Source of the DNA: Aldrovandia affinis
Taxonomy: Eukaryota; Chordata; Actinopteri; Notacanthiformes; Halosauridae
Assembly: GCA_029706075.1 (NCBI GenBank)
Contig: JAINUG010000007.1
Span: forward strand, 7,813,501 to 7,877,500
DNA: 64,000 nucleotides
Direction of reading: 5' to 3'
In this document: positions 10,341 through 22,081 of the stretch, in pieces
Layout of the letters: each line of letters opens with the position of its first letter
How positions within the stretch are numbered: the first letter of the stretch is position 1
Notes under the pieces: generated by a model
What the model was told of the DNA's origin: nothing
Seen by the model: only the letters and a program-made list of their open reading frames with translations
The model's database searches: none
Program-made: the position numbers and the translations under genes

Positions 10341-11112
10341 AACTTAAGGTTGAACAACACAAACCCCTCCCCTCCAAACACACATCTGAGCTCCCAACCC
10401 CTCCCATCCAAACACATATCTGAGCTCATAATCCCCCATCTGAGCTCATAACCCCTCCCATCCCATCCAAACCATCATCTGAGCTCATAATCCCCCATCC
10501 CGATCATCCCATGCCCTCTCCTCCAAACACACATCTGAGCTCATGGCTCATCCAAACACACATCCAGCTCCCACCCCTCCCCTCAAACACTCATCTGAGC
10601 TCATAACCCCTCCCCACATCTGAGCTCCCAACCCCTCATCTGAGCTCATAGCTCCCCATCCAAACACATATCTGAGCTCATCCCCCATCCAAACGATCAT
10701 CTGAGCTCATAACCCCTCCCCTCCAAACACACATCTGAGCTCATAGCTCCCCATCCAAACACACATCTGAGCTCCCAACCCCTCCCCTCCAAACACTCAT
10801 CTGAGCTCATAACCCCTCCCCACCAAACACACATCTGAGCTCCCAACCCCTCCCCTCCAAACACACATCTGAGCTCCCAACCCCTCCTCTCCAAACATGC
10901 ATCTGAGCTCATAACCCCCCCATCCAAACACACATCTGAGCTCATAACCCCTCCCAACCAAACACTCATCTGAGCTCCCAACCCTTCCCCTCCAAACACA
11001 CATCTGAGCTCATAACCCCTCCCCTCCAAACATACATCTGAGCTCATAACCCCTCCCTCCAAACACACATCTGAGCTCATAACCCCTCCCATCCAAACAC
11101 ACATCTGAGCTG
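10341..11112. repeat. ~34-bp minisatellite array
   Basis: Tandem copies of a unit like catctgagctcataacccct followed by cccctccaaacaca, roughly 20-25 copies. Many are shortened (deletions of ccaaacaca or of the cccctcc block), especially before 10700. Copies from 10700 onward are more regular. It holds a long minus-strand open frame only because 34 is not a multiple of 3 and the unit lacks stops in rotation; this is not a gene. Confidence 0.9.
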
Positions 11113-11404
11113 AGCAAGGCTCTCGCATAGTTCAGATGGGCCTGACTGACCCCTATCTACCACCTGGCCCAACTTGCTATCAGATTAGTAGTGCTCATGC
11201 TTCACGTAATGTTTACATTCAAGATACATAGTGTAAATTAAGAGGAAACATCTGTGGTGTCCCCAGGGGTTGGGCGACACTCACGGACCTTGCAGAGGGC
11301 GTAGGCAAGTTCAAGAACAAGGAGGAGGCAGTATTCAAAAACAAAATGATAATTTATTATACTAATACTGACAAACACAAAACAAAGGGTGGGGTCTTCA
11401 GGGG

Positions 11405-12391
<987 letters not shown>

Positions 12392-12779
12392 TGTCATGGA
12401 AATTAAAACTCAGTAGGATCAGAGAGAATTTCTTTAAACAGTATTAAAGCTTTAATTACGAACAGCTGCACGGAGACCAGTGTCACGCAGGACAGCGAAG
12501 GACGGCGTTAACCTACAGGTAATAGGAGCTATGGGGCAACATGAAGATAGAACAGGGTGTTAGAACAGATAGAACTGACCTCCAAAGGTCATAAACCAAT
12601 GGGATGGAGGTTTTCCTGTAGTGGGGGAAAACATCACAAAATAACAGATGTTCTTTTGAAGTTGTGGCGCGAAAAGCCTTTGTTTGCCTGGCCACTCCGA
12701 ACTGCAGTGTCCCACTGAGTTAATTAGTCTCTGCGTGTCCCCTGTGGATGTTTCTCTAGCATTCCAACTTAATACAACA
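12392..12779 (-). repeat. Candidate ERV LTR (3' LTR of the eroded minus-strand ERV)
   Basis: The segment begins TGTCATGG and ends TAATACAACA on the plus strand, so on either strand it has the TG...CA form. On the minus strand a variant poly(A) signal ATTAAA (12451-12456) lies about 60 bp from the 3' end, the same spacing as in the intact ERV LTRs at 55644. A purine-rich stretch (gggattgtggaagtaaaaa) precedes the minus-strand start, as a polypurine tract should. Retroviral integrase remnants lie upstream in the same orientation. No partner LTR is present. Confidence 0.45.
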
Positions 12780-12849
12780 TTTTTACTTCCACAATCCCTT
12801 TTGTGCAAATTTTTACAATCCCCACAATTTTTACCTTAAATCTTTACAC

Positions 12850-12955
12850 ACTTGTATAGACACTTCATTGGTGTCTAGAGCTTTTGACCCTCATGTAATA
12901 TTCTTCCAACTTGTATAGACACTCCGTTGGTGCCTAGAGCTTTTGACCCTCATCT
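12850..12955. repeat. 59-bp direct duplication with a hairpin
   Basis: Two copies of cttgtatagacac...ttttgaccctcat start at about 12851 and 12910. Each contains an inverted pair: TAGACAC/GTGTCTA in copy 1, with one mismatch in copy 2. It lies just inside the putative ERV 3' end. Function unknown. Confidence 0.6.
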
Positions 12956-13280
12956 CTGGGGGATATGGTTTCATATATAGAGCTGGAAATAGCTAATAGA
13001 ATTTGTGGGAGAGCTCTAACTTTGCTATCCACCTATTAGGGAGAGACACTTACAACTCAGTGTGAGGTTAGCCGCTATCATGGGAGCTTGCTACAACTCT
13101 CGCATGGGACTGAATTAGTCCGCTGTTCTGAACGGCCAGGCCCTCACAGGCCTACCCATTTTTGCCAATTGTAAGTCTGCCTAACAAACATGCTCAACAA
13201 CCTGATCCATTTACAGCTTGTTTTACCTTCATGGCTAACACTAACATTTTATAAACAACATAAATTATATATATATAACA

Positions 13281-13920
13281 TTAACAATGTGTTATGGTGT
13301 GTGTGTTCTTTGTTACTTCTTTTCTTGCAATCTTCACTGGAACCTCCTGGTCCAGATTCAGCAGCTTCGGTTCTTCGGTACTGGTTGTCCTGAGAGGGCG
13401 AGGTTTTTCTAGCACGTCACCTCCCTCAGTACCCAACTCACTTCCCTTTTGTCTGGGAAGGGGATGGGCCACGCAGGCCCAGAAACAGGAACAAAAGGTG
13501 CATCTGGAGGGGGCTTCCCTTCATTGTGTAGTGTTTCCAGGTGGGCTGGCTTTTGCACTTTACTGCTGAGCACCCAGTCGCCTGGCTTCAGAGAGTGCCG
13601 GGTGAAGTCATCCTGGGCGTCTGGGTCTCCTCCACCTTTACCTGTATAACCCTTACATATTTTGTTATCATCACACAATACTTTATCCTTGCATCATCCA
13701 TCGGATGCATGCCCATGTCTTTGGATAAAGGTGGTGATGTGTGCTGGCGCATTGGGCGCCGAGTACTGGTGGTGGAACCTGGTTAGGCTGCATTGCGTAA
13801 TTAAATCTTTTATAAGTTATTTATACCTTAAAGGGGGAGGATATGAGGCCTGTTTTGCTGGTGCTGGGTTTTCCACATTGAATTGTTGACATGTGATACA
13901 ATTTTCCCATGTCTGCTGTG
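13281..13920 (-). pseudogene. Eroded retroviral integrase fragment
   Basis: On the minus strand 13817-13920 reads LAQQTWENCITCQQFNVENP followed by PPPLRYK. This fits the distal Cys pair of a retroviral integrase HHCC zinc finger and the following Pro-rich linker. Further along the same strand (13409-13678) is HSLKPGDWVLSSK, like the C-terminal (GPY/SH3-like) domain start. A third piece (13281-13472) includes RTTSTEEPKLLNLDQEVPVK. The catalytic core between them is deleted and the frame is broken. It is cut at about 13921 by the jockey-type LINE on the plus strand. Confidence 0.6.
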
Positions 13921-13922
13921 CT

Positions 13923-14069
13923 AGGACGGCTCGCTTCCTGAGAAAACAGAAGAAGATCCAATCAACATGGACTGCAAACTGTAAAGTCTTCATTAAACTG
14001 AACGGAGCACCAGAAGTAGCAAAAGTGTTACTCATAAGAGACATTGAGGAGCTTGACAAGTACCAGTGA
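13923..14069 (+). pseudogene. LINE ORF1 C-terminal fragment
   Basis: The frame reads RTARFLRKQKKIQSTWTANC then KVFIKLNGAPEVA and ends ELDKYQ with a TGA stop. The STW-x-NC-K-V-F-I-K pattern resembles the C-terminal part of ORF1 proteins related to the baculoviral FP25K family found in several fish LINEs, which are nucleic-acid binding. The N-terminal part is absent because of 5' truncation. ORF2 starts 55 bp downstream. Confidence 0.6.
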
Positions 14070-14124
14070 GTGCATATGTGAGAGTGAAAGAGTGAATGTG
14101 AGTGTGTGATCATTGATTTTGACA

Positions 14125-14870
14125 ATGTCGATTAAACTACCGAAAAAAGGTTTAAAATTAGCGCACCTGAATATCTGTAGTTTAAAAAACAAAATCCATG
14201 AATTAAGTTCTATTTTGCATGAAAATAACCTTCACATAATGGCTGTCTCAGAGACGCATTTGGATGACACTATAGAGGATACAGCTGTATCCATACAAAG
14301 TACAACATATTCAGACTGGATAGAAACAAGTATGGGGGTGGGACTGCATTCTATGTACAGAACCATATTCCAGCTAAGATTAGGAAAGATCTAGGCATGA
14401 CTGGGGTGGAAGCCTTATGGCTCCAAGTTCACATTCCACATCGGAAGCCTATATTGACATGCTGTTGTTACAGACCACCTAGCTCGAATACTGAATATCT
14501 GAATGATATATGTATTATGCTTCAAAATGTAATTGATACTGACAACGAAGTATTTTTCTTGCCGATATGAATATAGATTGGTTTTCCAATTGTACTCTGA
14601 AAAGGACGCTGAGCGATGCAGCTACTGTATGCAATCTATCTCAAGTCATAAATTTACCCACGAGAATTTGTATTAATCGTGATGGATCGATCACGTCAAC
14701 GTGTATTGACCACTTTTTACTAACAGTGCTGAGAAATGCTCTAAAGCTGTATCAGTACCTGTAGGCTTTAGCGACCACAATATTATTGCTTTAACTATAA
14801 AGACAAAGGTTCGAGAGCAGGGCCTAAAGTAATTTACAAGAGAATTTATAAAACTTTCTCTGAGAATGTT
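14125..14870 (+). pseudogene. Jockey-type LINE endonuclease, frameshifted
   Basis: From the ATG at 14125: GLKLAHLNICSLKNKIHELS gives the catalytic Asn region and MAVSETHLDDTIED the catalytic Glu. After about 14330 the frame is lost. Later parts appear in other frames: CCCYRPP-like sequence near 14465, MNIDWFSNCTLKR from 14567 and PTRICINRDGS near 14660. The SDH motif region (about 14770) is frameshifted. Small deletions explain the breaks, so the endonuclease is dead. Confidence 0.8.
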
Positions 14871-14882
14871 TTTGTTTCTGAT

Positions 14883-16931
14883 GTGGAAAATATACAGTGG
14901 GATATTATACTTGAGAGCATGCATGTAGAGTCTGCATTGGACTCCTTTATGAATTTATTTTCTGCCATGTGTGAGAAACATGCTCCAATTAAGAAGCTCT
15001 CTGTAAGATCGACCAAAGCCTCTTGGCTGGACGATGAACTGAGAAACCTTATAAAAGAAAGAGACCTACTGAAAAAGTTTGCTATTACTTCTGGTAGTTT
15101 AACAGATTGGCAAGCTTACCGGTCGCTAAGAAATAATATAACTAAATTAAATAGACAAAAGAAAAAACAGTATTATCAATCCAAATTTGAAGAATGTAAT
15201 GGACACAGTAAAAAACTATGGAGAACACTTAATGAGGTTATGGGTAGAAGTAAAATAGGTAATACTCCTTCATTTATTGAACTGAATGGAGCATTTATCA
15301 CCAAACCTTCTGACATTGCAAATTACTTTAATAATTACTTCCTTAGCAAAGTAAATACAATAAGAGACCAAATGCAGCCTGTGAACGGTGAGCTGTCCAA
15401 ATCTATTATAAAAAAATACATTATGTCTGATAAGGATTGCTTTTTTGAATTTAAGCCTATTAAGGACGTGGATATGGAAAAGCTTCTCTTGACAATTAAG
15501 AGTGATAAGCCTTGTGGGCTCGATAACCTAGATGGTAGACTCCTTCAGCTCTCAGCTAAGGCAGTGGCAAAACCTTTATGTCATATTTTTAATTTATGTT
15601 TAAGTGAGTGTGTTTATCCTGATTTGTGGAAGATTGCAAAGGTAACTCCTCTGTCTAAGAATTGTAGAGAGCCGTTTGCAGGTCAAAATAGTAGGCCTAT
15701 AAGTATTTTGCCTGTCCTAAGTAAACTGTTAGAAGGAATTGTGTTTAAGCAAATTCAGTATTATTTCACAGAAAACAGCATTAACTCTGATCTCCAGCAT
15801 GCGTATAAAGCAGGTTATTCCACTAGCACTACGCTGACATCTCTGACTGATGACTGGCTTAAACAGATTGACACAAAGTCAGTTGTGGGTGTTGTACTTC
15901 TGGATTTCAGTGCAGCTTTTGACATCATAGATCATGAGTTGCTACTCATGAAGCTATCAGCTTATGGATTCAAAGACCCTGCTATTCATTTCATGAAGAG
16001 CTATTTGACTAGCAGACAACAATGTGTTATGTTTAATGGTGCTCTTTCAGAGATCAAAACACTTCAGTGCGGTGTCCCTCAAGGAAGCTGCCTCGGGCCT
16101 CTTCTTTACTCTATTTTTGTAAATGATATGCCATATGTATTAAAAAATGCAGATATGGCGATCTACGCGGATGATACAACTATGTATGTATCGGCAGAGA
16201 GCACTGAGCACGTCAATGAGATGCTTCAACAAGAGTTACTGCTGGTTTCTGAATGGGTCATAGAGAACAAGTTAAAGTTGAATGTGTCTAAAACAAAATG
16301 TATGGTACTGGGCTCTAAACATGCTCTTAGGTCAGATCACAGTGGCCTCTCATTGCAAGGTGCTGCTATTGAGCAGGTTAAAGAAGCTAAATTGTTGGGT
16401 GTCACTATTGATGAAACACTATCATGGTCTACTCATATTAAGAATATAGTGATGAAAATGAGTAGAGGCATCTCTAACATCAGAAGGTGTGCTCGCTTTT
16501 TTACTGACACAACAATTAAATTGGTTATACAGTCTCTAATCTTGTCCCATCTCGACTACTGCTCAGCAATCTGGTCGAGTGCATCGAAACAAAAATTAGC
16601 TGTACTCCAGATCGCTCAAAACAGAGCTGCACGCCTCGCACTTCGATGCTCTATTAGAAGTAATGTGAATGTAATGCATGCAAGGCTGTTGTGGATGAAG
16701 GTAGATGAAAGACTGGTATGCAACCTTATTTTGTATTTAAAGAATATTTGTACCTTACGTAAACCCGTTAGCCTGTTTTCACAATTACTACCCACCAATG
16801 ATAGACATGGCCATAATACTAGACAGGCCTCAAGCTGTCGTTTTATCTTACCTCGGCCTAGAACCAATGCACTAAAGAAAACAGTTTTATACAGAGCTGT
16901 AGTATATTGGAACAGACTCCCCAATATCTAA
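14883..16931 (+). CDS. Jockey-type LINE reverse transcriptase, open 682 codons
   Basis: Open from the end of the endonuclease to near the natural C-terminus. Landmarks in order: SDKPCGLDNLDGRLLQLS (RT motif 1), NSRPISILPVLSKLLE, DLQHAYKAGYSTSTTLTSLT, VVLLDFSAAFDIIDHELL with the first catalytic Asp (about residue 341), QCGVPQGSCLGPLLYSIFVN, and AIYADDTTMYVS with the catalytic Asp pair (about residue 428). C-terminal motifs are LKLNVSKTKCMVLG and LDYCSAIWSS. RT motifs look intact. The end is slightly truncated: the usual SFKKKLKEVVI tail lies out of frame just after the stop. Confidence 0.85.
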   Translation: MENIQWDIILESMHVESALDSFMNLFSAMCEKHAPIKKLSVRSTKASWLDDELRNLIKERDLLKKFAITSGSLTDWQAYRSLRNNITKLNRQKKKQYYQSKFEECNGHSKKLWRTLNEVMGRSKIGNTPSFIELNGAFITKPSDIANYFNNYFLSKVNTIRDQMQPVNGELSKSIIKKYIMSDKDCFFEFKPIKDVDMEKLLLTIKSDKPCGLDNLDGRLLQLSAKAVAKPLCHIFNLCLSECVYPDLWKIAKVTPLSKNCREPFAGQNSRPISILPVLSKLLEGIVFKQIQYYFTENSINSDLQHAYKAGYSTSTTLTSLTDDWLKQIDTKSVVGVVLLDFSAAFDIIDHELLLMKLSAYGFKDPAIHFMKSYLTSRQQCVMFNGALSEIKTLQCGVPQGSCLGPLLYSIFVNDMPYVLKNADMAIYADDTTMYVSAESTEHVNEMLQQELLLVSEWVIENKLKLNVSKTKCMVLGSKHALRSDHSGLSLQGAAIEQVKEAKLLGVTIDETLSWSTHIKNIVMKMSRGISNIRRCARFFTDTTIKLVIQSLILSHLDYCSAIWSSASKQKLAVLQIAQNRAARLALRCSIRSNVNVMHARLLWMKVDERLVCNLILYLKNICTLRKPVSLFSQLLPTNDRHGHNTRQASSCRFILPRPRTNALKKTVLYRAVVYWNRLPNI

Positions 16932-17363
16932 TAATTATTGGAAATAAATCCAGTTTCAAAAAGAAGCTGAAAGAAGTTGTCATCCGTAAAGAAATTAGGT
17001 TTAGCCTAGTTTGACTCCTTGCCACTGGCTATGATGCAGATAGTTTCTGTATCAGCTCTTTGTTTTTGTTTTAGCTCTTTGTTTTTGTTTTTCTACGTAG
17101 ATCTGGTGGTTATAGCAAATACAGCTCTCAAATGAGCTGCTACTTGTATTTTTAATTTTAATGATGTTATTTCTTTTTCTTTTTATAAATTAAAATTTCC
17201 TTGGTTTTAATAAGTGAATGCTGTTCACTAAGTATTTTTTTGATTGATATTGTATAATTTTATGTTTTGAGTGTCTGTCTTTTATGTGGACCCCAGGAAG
17301 AATAGTCTTCACTCTGGTGATGACTAATGGGGATCCGTAAACAATAAACAATAAACAATAATT

Positions 17364-18064
17364 CTTACATTTTTTCCCAGTCCCAGTCTTTGTTACAGGC
17401 TGCCATCATTCCCCCTTTGCTCACATGCGTCACACTGTGATACATGCTAGCATGGTACAGCAATAGGCTGATTGGCGCCACCAGATGGCCAGTCCGGCAA
17501 TGCCACAAGCCATCTAAGTGAATAGATAGATAGATTATTTATTGTCCTTTTCACGAAATTTGTTGCCACAGTCTGTAAAAAAAAAAGAGGTAGCAATAAT
17601 TGCCAGCCCATTTCTAATTGACGATTGCGTCTAATTTTTTCTAATCAGTGAGACGAGCATTGGCAATGATGGAAACCCTCAGAATAAAACCAAAAACATA
17701 CAAATTAGTATGAACACATGGTACAACACATTGCGTGGAATAGCACAACGTAAAACACTTTTTGTCAGTCATCCCTTCTCCGTAAAAGGGTACACCGTTA
17801 CGGAATGCTCTACCATCTGAAAAACAACAGGATCAACAGAGGTTACTGCAAAAGTGAGTTAGTGGCTTAACAGAGTAAGATGTGCAATCATTAATCATCA
17901 AGATCTCCCCATCCAACTGGATGGACACGTACATGTACATACACATATACATACATAGACATACAAATGCGCACACTCACTCTCTCTGAAGCGTGTACTT
18001 CAGTCCTATTTACATTGGTATGCATACCCTAATTTCCAAGATTTATTTGACCTTGGAGTCATTT

Positions 18065-18066
<2 letters not shown>
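17364..18066. other. No gene; LINE-like 3' tail near 17521
   Basis: At 17521-17575 (atagatagatagattattta ttgtcc...) there is a minus-strand GATA/TATC-type tail of the kind that ends fish LINEs, with perhaps 250 bp of 3' UTR to about 17830. The rest shows no recognisable feature. Confidence 0.4.

Positions 18067-18068
<2 letters not shown>

Positions 18069-18108
<40 letters not shown>
18069..18108. repeat. (TA)n microsatellite
   Basis: About 20 uninterrupted TA units. Confidence 0.97.
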
Positions 18109-18109
<1 letters not shown>

Positions 18110-18110
<1 letters not shown>

Positions 18111-19790
18111 TTATTACAGTTTTCCCAGGAGTTCCTGACATGACCTAGACCCAATTCTAATGGGATATAGTCTCCTTTATGAATATCATTATTTACCCTA
18201 ATTTTTTGTTGTAGTAGATATATACAAATTTTTTTATATATTTTTATATTAAACGCCTATGTTTTCTATCTTTAGTCAACAACAAAATTGGGTGCAGAAT
18301 ATATACTCAATCCAGGATGCTATCACGTAATGAAGGACAATCACAGCTACATTTGTCAATCATACCTTCCATCTCAAATCAGCTGCGACCAACAGAAGCC
18401 AGTTTGACAACATCCAAAGTCTGGCATTGGGCACAGGCACATGATCAAAAGTTTAAGATATTTACTATAATGATGCTTCAAAATATTACTGCTAGCTGAT
18501 CTTAACCACTATTAAACACAGCATGCTTTGTAGATTGAAGCTGATGCTCAAGTTCTGCCTTACCATAATGTATGCGTTCAAAAACCGAAAATCTTTCCAT
18601 CTTCCGTCATCATCCATTGCCCCTCCCCACACCTACGCATCTTAAATCACGATGGATGTTACTATGAGAGTTCACTCGGAGCACACAGTTAAATCTACTT
18701 ACGGAAATATGTTTTACCTCAGCGAATATTAGGTTAGCTAGCTACAGGTTAGCGAGAATGATCAATATTGTTTATATCTTTACTGATCAGTAGCACGATA
18801 TTTAATTTTTAATAGGACTACACTTCCGCCATTTGGGTTCACAACGTGCATGCACGGCTTTCAGGACTGCTCCAGGCCAACATTTACCTCAGCTGTCCGT
18901 GACCCCTCTTCACTCAGTTCCTCCTTTACCATTCAAATACCTTTAAAAGTGACAATGACAAGACATTGCCACAAGAGTTATTCCAACCCCATTTGTAACA
19001 CTAAATGGAGATGTAATTGTACTACTGATTTATTGCGACCGTAGCCACATATAAATGTATTGATACAAAAAAATAACGCTCAGACTAGCTTCCCATTTAA
19101 ATCACCGTTAGCCCGATGACCTTAGCTATAGAGGTACATTTAGTGATAATTAAAAAAAGTCCTACATTTAACCCCATTTGCCTTTGAAATGTAGGAGTGT
19201 AAGCAAAAATAACATATATTCCGTCTAATTGAACACCACGTGTTCATCCTACAGCATGTGTTAAATCTATCCGGGGAATTGACTGTTTTTCTCCTATTTC
19301 TATTTCCTAGTTATATTCATTATTACTACTATATACTTTGTAATATGCAGATTACTAGCTAACAGAACCGTGAATTATCTATAAACTCTGATTCTGCCAC
19401 TACAATTTGCAAATTGGTTCCGAACGGCTGCTCACTCTTCCTGTCCTATTGTTCTATAAAGTTATTCCAGAGACTGCAACTATCCAGCGTACAATATTTC
19501 CTGAGTTAAAAAATTGCAACACTTTCGGGGTGAGTGGAGAACCACGTCGCTCTAAACAAATCACTTCGGTTTGTACATTTTTTATGTAACAGCTGGACAA
19601 GCGCTCACACCACATATCCACCTCACAGCGTCCTGTGTTTCATATCAATTCTACTGCAGTTTTTATAGGTTTATCTTATTAACTAGCTTATGCGAGTTAA
19701 GACAAACTATTACGAACAACATTCCCGAGTACACGCAAGCACACAATTCTGTGAATCACTTTTCTTCTTCCCACCGAAGTAAAACCAGCC
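18110..19790. other. No gene seen
   Basis: AT-rich sequence without transposon protein landmarks. Donor-like words such as cttacgg (minus, near 18698) are not paired with a credible acceptor and open exon. Confidence 0.4.
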
Positions 19791-19796
19791 TAACTC

Positions 19797-20700
19797 TCTG
19801 ATCCTTTTATGCATATTACCAGCTAAATATTTTGAATATCCAATCCAATAATTGATCCATATAATTAATCCATTGCCCTAAACAATCACAGAATATGCCC
19901 TGTTGTTTCACAGTGCATATGCGCGACAAGACAAACTTTAACAAACAACTGGGACCACATATACTGAAAATGTATGCATTCACTACTGTAAGTCGCTTTG
20001 GATAAAAGCGTCTGCTAAAATGGCATATATAACACAACATTCACTTTGAGATTGTTCATCTCCATCCTGGGTATCAAATAGCAACACATCAAGTTATCGG
20101 CTGCGTCTTTCCACACGTAATTATATGGTCTACTCTTTGGTCCTTTTATGCGTATTACCAGCTAAATATTTTGAATACCTAATCCAATAATTGACCCACC
20201 GGACCGGCAATAGTCAATTTCCCTAGACAATAACTTAATGTGCCCTATAGTATGCGTAAGGCTAGTGGAGGCACAGAATACACAAAGCAATATGAACATA
20301 TCTCTCTCCGCGGAGTTCCAACTAGACCTAGTTTTTCCAGTGTTGTACAACAAGTAAAATATTATCTTTTACAATGCGCAAGGCCAATGGAATATTTAAC
20401 TTTCCCAGATATAACAGATGCCAACAACAACCTCTTTTCGACCTAACCTACCCGTTCTGTCGCCTACTGCATCACCAGATTTATGTGATTATTCGTATCC
20501 GAAGCTAAATATTTTAAATACCTAATCCCCGAATTGATCCACAGGTCCTACTATTACCATAGCTTTTTCCTTTAACCGTACTGTTCCCTCATATCCACGC
20601 TTATGTTAAGTCCTGATCAATAAGTTTATCAGCTAAGCATTCTCAATACCTAATCCAATAAATGATCCGCCTTTTCCGACTATAACCATAACTAAACTTT
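19797..20700. repeat. Degenerate repeat array, about four copies of a 130-340 bp unit
   Basis: The phrase agctaaatattttgaatacc, followed by taatccaataattgatcc, recurs near 19820, 20160, 20502 and 20632. Upstream it is flanked by cctttTATGCrTATTACC in the first two copies, and downstream by related ccctaaacaat/ccctagacaat and atatgccc/gtgccc words. Spacing is about 340, 340 and 130 bp. Copies are strongly diverged. Its class is not recognised. Confidence 0.6.
19975..20035 (+). mobile_element. L2-type 3' end, solo
   Basis: gtaagtcgctttggataaaa gcgtctgctaaaatgg is the conserved L2/Una 3' segment with hairpin GCTTT-GGATA-AAAGC (19995-20009). No coding part accompanies it, so it is a severely 5'-truncated L2 or an L2-mobilised SINE tail. 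It lies inside the degenerate array. Confidence 0.65.
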
Positions 20701-21924
20701 CGTCGAAGTTGCTCTGTTATTGGTTAACCTCCTCAAACATGTAGGCTGCTGTTTAAAAAAACTCTCAGCACCCCTCAGGTTACAATCACAATTCCTAATC
20801 TATGCCACACTAATCTGGACAATTCTACTGCACTAGAATACTTTTGACAGTGAAACCCAAGGGACAGTACTTACGGAAAGATACTAAATATTTTAAATCA
20901 ATAAGAGGACGACGAGAGGTACTACCAACAGTAAAAATAATGAAAAAGGCTGAATGGTGCAAACAAAATGATAATCACTTTTTTTTCCAGTGCAGAGGTC
21001 AGCTGTGACATTGTGCAACCCTCTGAAGGAAGTAGAGCACTGTATTGTTCAGCCCCATCATTCATGAACAAGCCACTTCTCTTCATCCAAGCTATCAAAC
21101 CAATTTTTTTCACCATTTGCAAACAAGTTTTGAGATGGCATTGTCTTCCAAAATAAATACTTCACAGTTATATATTTGTTGATGTTTTATATAGAGGTCA
21201 TCTGAAATCATTTTAAATGGGGGACACAGAAGACAGAACCCATTTCAAAATGTCTGCCTCACTTATAGCCCGAGCCTAACCTCATTCCAACTTGTTGGAA
21301 AAAAAATGTCTTGCTATTTTCTAACGGACCACAGTGGTTCACACTGGTGGCTTGAGCAAAATCTAAATATAAACACTTCCTTCAACTGTAGAGATGAGGC
21401 AGCTTTAATTACACACTGCACATACTCTGTATTTAAGCTGCCTGTCTGCGCAGGGCCTTTCTCTCCTCTTGAAAAGTGAACTCTCCACTCTCGTGCCTGA
21501 ACTTTATGAGGATGGCACCTCTGCAAACTGTGTCTAATTAATCTAAGCTATAGGCAGATGTGTCCCTTCTGTGGTTATGTTGTTCGGGTTAACACTGTAA
21601 TTACCATCAGCCCTTCATACACATTTCCCTATGCGTACATTTCTTGACGCAAGTGCAATTTCCCCCCTCAGTAACTTTTCAGACTGAATGTACAAACTTT
21701 AACTCATTTCACTCACTCTGTTACATTGGCTTCCCTAACAATCAAAATGTGTCCTTAACACTGGAAGCATTGCTTTCTCACACCTGCAACTTCTGCAGGA
21801 GAAAAGCCACTTAGACTGCTAACATTTTCAATTAGTAATAAATCCATTCCATGTATAACATTTCAAAAGTGACTGTTTAGTTCAGGCTTAAGAAACAATA
21901 GGATACCTGAACTTTGTATTTCCA
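20701..21924. other. No gene seen
   Basis: No coding exon or repeat family was recognised. Homopolymeric T runs occur near 20980 and 21110. Confidence 0.4.
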
Positions 21925-21929
21925 CGAGC

Positions 21930-22049
21930 AGGATTTTCTTCTGGAACAGGGGTGACCTATACAAGCGCGATGGGTTACACCTGAACCGGAGGGGGACCTA
22001 CGCTCTGGGGCAGCGTATGCTTAGGGTAGCGCAGGATTATTTAAACTAG
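21930..22049 (+). pseudogene. CR1-like ORF1 C-terminus, SGNH-hydrolase-like
   Basis: In frame: RIFFWNRGDLYKRDGLHLNR then RGTYALGQRMLRVAQDYLN and a TAG stop. The YKRDGLHLN block corresponds to the conserved D-x-x-H (catalytic Asp/His) block of SGNH/GDSL-type esterases, which occur in ORF1 of CR1/L2-like LINEs. Only the last 39 codons remain because of the 5' truncation. ORF2 begins about 30 bp downstream. Confidence 0.7.
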
Positions 22050-22081
22050 GGACTTGGGGGGCAGGGAGGATAGAGAGCGAA

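Larger units (their letters stand above)
13922..17363 (+). mobile_element. Jockey-superfamily LINE (5'-truncated)
   Basis: The element starts within ORF1 (C-terminal 48 codons), then a short spacer, ORF2 with endonuclease (frameshifted) and a long uninterrupted RT (14883-16931). The AT-rich 3' UTR ends ggggatccgtaaacaataaa followed by about four AATAAAC-type tail repeats. The insertion truncates the minus-strand ERV integrase remnant, so it is younger than that ERV. The RT is much better preserved than in L2 copies A or C. Confidence 0.85.

Noticed and set aside
10697..11128. A 143-codon minus-strand open frame with repeated Cys-Val-Trp/Gly motifs
   Set aside because: It is the translation of the 34-bp minisatellite; the periodic peptide follows from the DNA repeat and has no start or splice support.
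19231..19245. Palindrome gaacaccacgtgttc as a steroid-receptor element
   Set aside because: Half-site spacing is 5 rather than 3 bases and there is no promoter context; one 15-bp palindrome is expected by chance at this scale.
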